From DATARH01 sp035935235 (GTDB taxonomy: Bacteria > Pseudomonadota > Alphaproteobacteria > ATCC43930 > CGMCC-115725): a stretch of 12,261 nucleotides of DNA. This document shows, in pieces, positions 7,053-12,261 of the stretch. Position 1 is the first letter of the stretch. Each line of letters begins with the position of its first letter. A model generated the notes under the pieces. That model had not been told where the DNA came from and searched no databases. It was given only the letters and a program-made list of their open reading frames with translations. The translations under genes were made by a program, and so were the position numbers. The DNA is taken from NCBI GenBank assembly GCA_035935235.1, contig DASYXG010000057.1, positions 1-12,261 of the forward strand. The letters are read 5' to 3'.

Positions 7053-8486
7053 ATGCTTGAACGTTTGGAGCGGCAAGAGAAGCTGACGAGCAATCAGTGG
7101 AAGATCATCGCCACGGCCGGTGTGGGCGATATGCTCGATTTCTTCGATTTTTTCCTGATCGGCTATGTGCTGGCCTTCATCCTGAAGGAGTGGCACCTGA
7201 CTTACGGCCAGTCGGCGCTGATCTTGGTTTCCGCCGGTTTGGGCGCGGTGCCCGGCGCCTTCTTCTGGGGCTGGATGGGCGACATTATCGGCCGCCGCCG
7301 GGTGTTCATCCTGACCGCGCTCAATGTCGCGTTCGCCACCGGCATCATGTATTTCACTCCCGATCAGGGCGGCTGGATCGCGGGCTGGATCTTCCTCGCC
7401 TTCTTCCGCTTCTTTGTCGGCTTCGGCAATGCCGGGCTGATCGCGGTCGACATCCCGCTCGTGCAGGAATTCGTTCCGACCTACAAGCGCGGCTGGGTCG
7501 CTGGCCTGACCACCGTGCTGTTGCCGGCCGGCAATGTGCTGGGCGCCATCTCGGGCGCCTACCTCGCGCCGAAGATCGGCTGGCGCGGCCTGTTCCTGGT
7601 CGGCTTGACCCCGGCGCTCTTCGTCCTGATGATTCGCTACTGGATCCCCGAGTCGCCGCGCTTCCTGATGCGCGTCGGCAAGCTTGATGAGGCGCGCAAG
7701 GCGCTCGCCTGGGCGCTGAAATGCGATCCCAGCGAGATCGAGTTGCCGAAGGGCGAAACCGAGATCGCCCAGCAGAAGACCTCCTGGCTGGAGCTGTTCC
7801 GCTATCCGCGCAGCATGTTCGCCGCGTGCGCGGTCGCGCTCAGCCAGACCGGCGGCGTCGGCATCCTGATGTGGATCACCGCGCTGTTCGTGATGGTGTT
7901 GAAGATCACTCCGGCCGAAGCATCCTTCCTGATGATCTGGGTCGGCATTCTCGGCATCTTGGGACGGATCGTCGCGTCGTACATGTCGGACACTCTCGGC
8001 CGCCGCTGGTCGGGGTTCCTGATCGGCGCCGGCGGGGCGATTTCGATGGCTCTCGCCGGGTATCTCCACGATGTCTACATCGGCACCGTGTCGGTGTTCT
8101 TCGTGCTGATCATGGCCCAGCGCTTCTTCGGCGATGCCAGCTACGCGATCATCGGCCCGTATCTGGCCGAGGTATGGCCGAACCGGCTGCGCGCCAGCGG
8201 CATGGGGTTCAGCTACGGGATCGGCAATCTCGGCAAGATCATCGGCCCGCTCGGGCTGGCGATGGTGGTCGGCGCGTCCGACTATGTCAGCCCCAAGGCG
8301 ACCGTCGACGCGATCTTCCCGGCGCTCCTCTTCCTCGCCTTCTGGTACGGGCAGGCGGCTCTGGTCTTCCTGTTCTTTGGGATGGAGACGAAGGGACGCT
8401 CGATCGAGGAGATCGATGCCGAGCTATCGGCTGGAGCCGCGCGCACCGCACCGGCCGGAGCGGTCGGGGCGGGGGTCGCCGACTGA
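7053..8486 (+). CDS. MFS transporter 3, without the C-terminal extension
   Basis: A 477-residue, standard-length MFS permease, a more distant paralogue of the two upstream genes (55 of the first 100 residues identical to transporter 1 by hand count). Conserved points: N-terminus MLERLERQEKLTSNQWKI, helix 1 GDMLDFFDFFL, GWMGDIIGRR loop (73-82), R-F-F-V-G-F-G in helix 4 followed by VQEF, PESPRFLMRVGK, SDTLGRRWSG in the 8-9 loop and METKGRSIEEID after helix 12. It then ends in about 25 Ala/Gly-rich residues instead of extra membrane helices. Inner-membrane symport or antiport of a small organic compound is likely; the diverged core suggests a substrate or affinity different from the first two. 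The ATG at 7053 has GGAGAGG (7041-7047) 5 nt upstream and matches the paralogues' start. The frame is open from a GTG at 6900, but those 51 residues are rejected. Confidence 0.9.
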   Translation: MLERLERQEKLTSNQWKIIATAGVGDMLDFFDFFLIGYVLAFILKEWHLTYGQSALILVSAGLGAVPGAFFWGWMGDIIGRRRVFILTALNVAFATGIMYFTPDQGGWIAGWIFLAFFRFFVGFGNAGLIAVDIPLVQEFVPTYKRGWVAGLTTVLLPAGNVLGAISGAYLAPKIGWRGLFLVGLTPALFVLMIRYWIPESPRFLMRVGKLDEARKALAWALKCDPSEIELPKGETEIAQQKTSWLELFRYPRSMFAACAVALSQTGGVGILMWITALFVMVLKITPAEASFLMIWVGILGILGRIVASYMSDTLGRRWSGFLIGAGGAISMALAGYLHDVYIGTVSVFFVLIMAQRFFGDASYAIIGPYLAEVWPNRLRASGMGFSYGIGNLGKIIGPLGLAMVVGASDYVSPKATVDAIFPALLFLAFWYGQAALVFLFFGMETKGRSIEEIDAELSAGAARTAPAGAVGAGVAD

Positions 8487-8497
8487 CACTGGCGACG

Positions 8498-8531
8498 GGC
8501 CGGGCGGGGCACCCCCCGCCGGGCCTTCTTC
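8498..8531 (+). terminator. Probable terminator after MFS transporter 3
   Basis: A GC-rich 12-bp stem with one mismatch (GGCCGGGCGGGG at 8498-8509 against CCCCGCCGGGCC at 8514-8525), loop of 4 nt, followed by the pyrimidine tail TTCTTCC. It starts 11 nt after the stop codon. The U-tract is interrupted, so efficiency is uncertain. Confidence 0.65.
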
Positions 8532-8598
8532 CAGAATGACAGCGCCCGGCTTCGCGGCGCGAAAGCGGGTAACGAATTCGCAGGGTAATGGGATTATG

Positions 8599-8633
8599 GA
8601 TGAGCGGGTGGCGCAGCGCGTCGCCCGCTCATC
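8599..8633. other. Long inverted repeat / RNA hairpin between MFS 3 and the hypothetical gene
   Basis: A 10-bp perfect stem (GATGAGCGGG at 8599-8608 with CCCGCTCATC at 8624-8633) continues inward through TGG/TCG (two G-U wobbles and one G-C in RNA) and CGC/GCG to an AGC triloop. This gives a possible 16-bp uninterrupted RNA stem. No T-run follows on either strand. It could be a second, Rho-assisted stop, a processing site or a protein-binding dyad. Confidence 0.5.
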
Positions 8634-8711
8634 GTCGTTTATGCCAATGCGCCTTGAACGGGATCGAGTGGGGCTGGTACACATGCAAGCCATGGGTCGC
8701 GGGGTTCGCGA

Positions 8712-9368
8712 ATGATTGGTAAGTCTGGTTTTGTCGCGATCGCCGTGGTCTCGGCGGTACTTGGCGCGCACTCGCTCAATCCGCGCGAGCTCTACAACGA
8801 GATGTACCCGGTCGAAACGCTGAAGCGCGATGCGTTTGGGATCTGCCACGCGGCCAATCCGTCTTTTATCCGGGCATTCAAGGATGATCGCGAGACCTGC
8901 TATGACAGCATGCCCAATGCGATCGAGGTGGCGCTCGGCCGTGTGCATCCCGGCGCTCAGATCAATGCCTCGCTGCTCGATCCGTCGCGCCAGGCCGATT
9001 TGCTGATCCAGCTGGCGGCGATGCCGCCGCATCAGCCGGTTGTCGTGCCGCCATCGCTCGGAAACGCGCTTACGCCCTGCGCGAAGAATGCTCCGTCACC
9101 GACTGCCGCCGCGCCGACCCTGCCGGCGCCCGCGAGCCGCCCCGCTGCCGCGAATAAGACAATTCTCGGCAATCTGCCGCCGATCCCGCAATCGGGGCAG
9201 AACGCGGTGGCGTCGCAGCAGCAAACGCCGCCGCCATTGGCGCCCGGCGTCGCCGGCACCGCCAACGGCATCGGGTTCGATCCGGTTTCGACCTCCGATA
9301 TCGGCGACAAGGGCCCGCCGGCGATCGTGCCGCTCGCGCCCGCCACCGCCTGCAACGACGGCGCCTGA
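8712..9368 (+). CDS. Hypothetical secreted or membrane-anchored protein, Pro/Ala-rich tail
   Basis: A 218-residue protein whose function I do not recognise. Residues about 5-20 (SGFVAIAVVSAVLGAH) form one short hydrophobic segment after a lysine, which reads as an uncleaved anchor or signal peptide. Residues 22-105 look like a small folded domain with a conserved style (NPRELYNEMYP, RDAFGICHAANPSF, ETCYDSMPNAIEVALG) and cysteines at 45 and 63 that could form a periplasmic disulfide. Residues about 105-185 are Pro/Ala/Gln-rich and probably disordered. Two further cysteines lie at 123 and 214. The ATG at 8712 has no clear Shine-Dalgarno; GGGG at 8701-8704 is the nearest purine run. Weak promoter-like boxes TTGAAC (8654-8659) and TACACA (8678-8683) are 18 bp apart. 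GC and codon style match the neighbours. It lies 84 bp before mutS but shows no functional link to it. Confidence 0.7.
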   Translation: MIGKSGFVAIAVVSAVLGAHSLNPRELYNEMYPVETLKRDAFGICHAANPSFIRAFKDDRETCYDSMPNAIEVALGRVHPGAQINASLLDPSRQADLLIQLAAMPPHQPVVVPPSLGNALTPCAKNAPSPTAAAPTLPAPASRPAAANKTILGNLPPIPQSGQNAVASQQQTPPPLAPGVAGTANGIGFDPVSTSDIGDKGPPAIVPLAPATACNDGA

Positions 9369-9385
9369 ACGCCAGAGCGCACCGC

Positions 9386-9416
9386 TTGCGCCGCCCGCCG
9401 CGGCGCATGCTAACTT
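9386..9416 (+). promoter_or_regulatory. Weak candidate promoter for mutS
   Basis: TTGCGC (9386-9391) and TAACTT (9411-9416), the latter preceded by TG in an extended -10 arrangement (TGCTAACTT), are separated by 19 bp, longer than optimal. It lies in the 84-bp gap before mutS. Low-confidence call; mutS could also be co-transcribed with the gene before it, since no terminator is visible in the gap. Confidence 0.28.
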
Positions 9417-9452
9417 GAGCTTTCCCGCCATTCGCCGGACCTCGCGCCGCCG

Positions 9453-12131
9453 ATGAACGACGCCTTGCCTCGCGACGCCGCCGCGCTGCCCGCCAGCGCG
9501 GCCGCGGCGTCGCCGATGATGGCGCAATACCACGAGATCAAGGCGGCCAACCCCGGCTATCTGCTGTTCTACCGGATGGGGGATTTCTACGAGCTGTTCT
9601 TCGACGACGCGGTCCAGGCCGCCCCGGCGCTCGATATCGCGCTGACCAAGCGCGGCCGCCACGACGGCGCCGATATCCCGATGTGCGGTGTCCCGGTCCA
9701 CACCGCCGAGGCGTATCTCGCGCGCCTCATTCGCGCCGGGTTCAAGGTGGCGATCTGCGAGCAGGTCGAGGATCCGGCCGAGGCGCGCCGGCGCGGCAAC
9801 AGGGGGCCCGTGAAGCGCGCGGTGGTGCGGCTCGTCACCGCCGGCACACTGACCGAAGATGGGCTCCTCGACGCCCGCCGGCACAATTACCTCGCCAGCA
9901 TCGCCGAGGTCGGCGGCGAGATCGGCCTCGCCTGGCTCGATCTGTCGACCGGCGCCTTCGCCCTGACTTTGGCGAGCGACGGCACGCTTGCCGGCGAGCT
10001 GGCCCGGATCGCGCCGGGCGAAATCCTGCTGCCCGAGCGGCTGCTTGTCCGGCCGGCGCTGTTTGAGCTCTTCGCCGATTGGAAGCCGGCGCTGACACCG
10101 CTGCCCAATCCCCGTTTCGACAGCGAGGCCGGCCGCCGCCGGCTCGAAAGCTTTTACGGGGTCAAGGCGCTCGACGGGTTCGGCAGTTTCGGTCGCGCCG
10201 AGATCGCCGCCGCCGGCGCGCTGGTCGACTACGTCACGCTGACCCAAAAGGGCGGGGCCGCGCATCTGGCGGCGCCGGCTCGGGTCGCGCCGGGTTCGGT
10301 GATGCAGATCGACGCCGCGACGCGGCGCAACCTCGAACTGCTGCAAACACTCGCCGGCGAGCGGCGCGGCAGCCTTTTATCGGTGATCGACCGCACCGCG
10401 ACCGGCGCCGGTTCCCGCCTTCTTGCCGATCATCTCGCCGCACCGCTGGCCGAACCGGCGGCGATTGGCGGCCGGCTCGACGCGGTGCAGTTCTTTGTCG
10501 AGCGCGCCGATCTGCGCGCGCAACTGCGCGAACGCCTCAAGCATTGCCCCGATATCGAGCGCGCGCTCACCCGCCTCAGCCTCGGCCGCGGCGGCCCGCG
10601 CGATCTCGCCGCGCTGCGCGATGCGCTCGGCGAAACCGCGTCGTTGCGGCTGATGCTGTCGGCGCCGAGCCTGGTGCCGCTGCCGGCGTTGGTCGCCGAG
10701 GCGGAGACCCGTCTCGGCGAGCACGGCCCAATGGTCGACCGTCTCACGCGCGCGCTCGCCGCCGAGCTGCCGCTTTTCGCCCGCGACGGCGGGTTCGTCG
10801 CGCCCGAATATTCGCCCGAGCTCGACCAGCTGCGCGAGCTGCGCGACCAGAGCCGGCGCACCATCGCCGCGCTGCAGGCGCGCTACGCCGAGGAGACCGG
10901 GGTCGCCAGCTTGCGCATCCGCCACAACAATGTCATCGGCTACTACATCGAGGTGTCGCAGGCCAATGCCGGCAAGCTCGGCACCGACTACATCCACCGC
11001 CAGACCATGGCGGGGGCGATGCGCTTCACCACCACCGAGCTCGCCGAGCTCGAAAGCAAGATTTCGAGCGCGGCCGATCGCGCCCTCGCGCTCGAATTGC
11101 GCCTCTTCGACGATCTCACTGGTGAGGTGATGGCGCAGCGCCTGGCGATCGCCGAGGCCGCCGCCGCGCTCGCCGCGCTCGATCTCGCTGCCGCGCTCGC
11201 CGAGCGCGCGGTCGAGGACAATTGGGTGCGACCCGAGATCACGGACGGTGCCGAGTTCGAAATTCGCGGCGGCCGCCACCCCACCGTCGAGGCTGCGCTC
11301 GCCGGGTCGGGCGCCTTTGTCGCCAACGATTGCGTGCTCGGCGCAGGGGAGTCAAATGGGCGCATCTGGCTCGTCACCGGCCCCAACATGGCCGGCAAGA
11401 GCACCTTTCTACGCCAGAACGCGCTGATCGCGATCTTGGCGCAGATGGGATCGTACGTGCCCGCCGCCACGGCGCGGATCGGTGTCGTCGACCGGCTATT
11501 CAGCCGGGTCGGCGCCGCGGACGATCTGGCGCGCGGGCGCTCCACCTTTATGGTCGAGATGGTCGAGACCGCGGCGATCCTCAACCAGGCCGGCCCGCGA
11601 AGCTTTGTCATCCTCGACGAGATCGGCCGCGGCACCGCGACCTTTGACGGGCTGTCGATCGCCTGGGCGTGCCTCGAGCATCTGCACGAGGTCAACCGCA
11701 GCCGCGCGCTGTTCGCGACGCATTACCACGAGCTGACGACGCTCGCCGCGAAGCTGCCGTCGCTCGTTTGCCATACGATGCGGGTCAAGGAGTGGAAGGG
11801 TGACGTCGTCTTCCTGCACGAGGTCGCGCCCGGCACCGCCGACCGCTCCTACGGCATCCATGTCGCCAAGCTCGCCGGCCTTCCGCCCGAGGTCACGACA
11901 CGGGCCGAGGAGGTGCTGCAGATCCTCGAAAGCGGCGATGAGGCCGGCGCGCTCGCGCGGCTCGCCGACGATCTGCCCCTGTTCCGCGCGGTGCATCAGC
12001 GCCCGGCCCCTGCCGGCGCCAAGGAATCCGCCGCCGAGGCGATGCTCAAGGAGACCCGCCCGGACGAGCTCACCCCGCGCGAGGCGCTCGAGCTGCTTTA
12101 CAGGCTGAAGGCTGCGCTGCCCGAGCCCTGA
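9453..12131 (+). CDS. mutS: DNA mismatch repair protein MutS
   Basis: An 892-residue, complete MutS, the mismatch sensor of methyl-independent or methyl-directed DNA repair. As a dimer it clamps DNA, inserts a Phe at mispairs, exchanges ADP for ATP and recruits MutL. Domain evidence in order: the mismatch-reading Phe-x-Glu motif (GDFYELF, F45 and E47); connector domain (about 140-265); core/lever and clamp with RHNNVIGYYIEVS (490-502); Walker A GPNMAGKST (643-651); Walker B LDEIGRG (D722, E723); the His switch FATHYHEL (754-761, H757); then a helical C-terminal region. DLPLF (840-844) near the C-terminus resembles a beta-clamp binding pentapeptide, as known at the MutS C-terminus in E. coli. 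The length fits alphaproteobacterial MutS. The ATG at 9453 has no obvious Shine-Dalgarno; the family-like sequence starts at PMMAQYHEIK (21-30), so a start at M22 or M23 is possible. Confidence 0.97.
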   Translation: MNDALPRDAAALPASAAAASPMMAQYHEIKAANPGYLLFYRMGDFYELFFDDAVQAAPALDIALTKRGRHDGADIPMCGVPVHTAEAYLARLIRAGFKVAICEQVEDPAEARRRGNRGPVKRAVVRLVTAGTLTEDGLLDARRHNYLASIAEVGGEIGLAWLDLSTGAFALTLASDGTLAGELARIAPGEILLPERLLVRPALFELFADWKPALTPLPNPRFDSEAGRRRLESFYGVKALDGFGSFGRAEIAAAGALVDYVTLTQKGGAAHLAAPARVAPGSVMQIDAATRRNLELLQTLAGERRGSLLSVIDRTATGAGSRLLADHLAAPLAEPAAIGGRLDAVQFFVERADLRAQLRERLKHCPDIERALTRLSLGRGGPRDLAALRDALGETASLRLMLSAPSLVPLPALVAEAETRLGEHGPMVDRLTRALAAELPLFARDGGFVAPEYSPELDQLRELRDQSRRTIAALQARYAEETGVASLRIRHNNVIGYYIEVSQANAGKLGTDYIHRQTMAGAMRFTTTELAELESKISSAADRALALELRLFDDLTGEVMAQRLAIAEAAAALAALDLAAALAERAVEDNWVRPEITDGAEFEIRGGRHPTVEAALAGSGAFVANDCVLGAGESNGRIWLVTGPNMAGKSTFLRQNALIAILAQMGSYVPAATARIGVVDRLFSRVGAADDLARGRSTFMVEMVETAAILNQAGPRSFVILDEIGRGTATFDGLSIAWACLEHLHEVNRSRALFATHYHELTTLAAKLPSLVCHTMRVKEWKGDVVFLHEVAPGTADRSYGIHVAKLAGLPPEVTTRAEEVLQILESGDEAGALARLADDLPLFRAVHQRPAPAGAKESAAEAMLKETRPDELTPREALELLYRLKAALPEP

Positions 12132-12219
12132 CTGGATTGCTCAACTTTCGAATACCGGAAGGAGCAGCGGCGGCCGGGGACGTTAAAATGGCCACACACT
12201 TTTTGAATGCGGAGGGACC

Positions 12220-12261
12220 ATGCCGCGTGTGAGTGAGATCGAGGAACCGGGCAGCGACCCG
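12220..12261 (+). CDS. Start of an unidentified gene, cut by the right edge
   Basis: An ATG at 12220 follows a strong ribosome binding site, GGAGGGA (12211-12217), and opens a frame of 14 codons (MPRVSEIEEPGSDP) to the end of the window. TAAAAT at 12184-12189 could be a -10 box for it, though no good -35 is seen. Some carboxymuconolactone decarboxylase family proteins begin in a similar way, but 14 residues cannot support a name. No clear terminator separates it from mutS (88-bp gap). Confidence 0.6.
   Translation, partial: MPRVSEIEEPGSDP

Noticed and set aside
3088..8486. Three MFS genes as one operon
   Set aside because: Strong hairpin terminators and separate promoter-like elements lie in each of the gaps, which are 242 and 351 bp long.

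Overview
The window is GC-rich, densely coded DNA with all genes on the + strand. Protein features (a YbbP-type ABC permease, a YccA-type Bax-inhibitor-1 protein, alphaproteobacterial-looking MutS) and strong G/C third-position bias suggest an alphaproteobacterium, plausibly Rhodospirillales or a relative. This is a judgement from protein style, not from a search. I see no tRNA, rRNA, insertion sequence, CRISPR array or phage gene, so it reads as ordinary chromosome with one unusual local expansion.

Layout: (1) 2-2044, the 3' part of an FtsX/MacB-fold ABC permease of the YbbP type, cut by the left edge. (2) 2130-2849, a seven-helix Bax inhibitor-1 family protein with its own promoter and a strong intrinsic terminator. 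(3) 3088-8486, three consecutive major facilitator superfamily transporters. The first two are close paralogues (86 of the first 100 residues identical by hand count) and share an extra hydrophobic C-terminal domain of about 100 residues. The third is more distant (55 of 100 to the first) and lacks that domain. Each gene has its own leader and is followed by a hairpin terminator. (4) 8712-9368, a small exported or membrane-anchored protein of unknown function with a Pro/Ala-rich tail. (5) 9453-12131, a complete mutS. (6) 12220 to the right edge, the first 14 codons of another gene with a good ribosome binding site.

The most interesting part is the MFS array. The second and third genes share a 38-bp upstream element (32 of 38 identical), and a TATC-N-GATA palindrome lies upstream of all three. 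The leaders contain nested or mutually exclusive hairpins; in the third gene one of these pairs the whole Shine-Dalgarno sequence. Together this suggests duplicated transporters kept under a common regulator but expressed as separate units, with possible RNA-level control. The substrate cannot be read from the sequence. The other genes (permease, Bax inhibitor-1 protein, mutS) look like unrelated neighbours.
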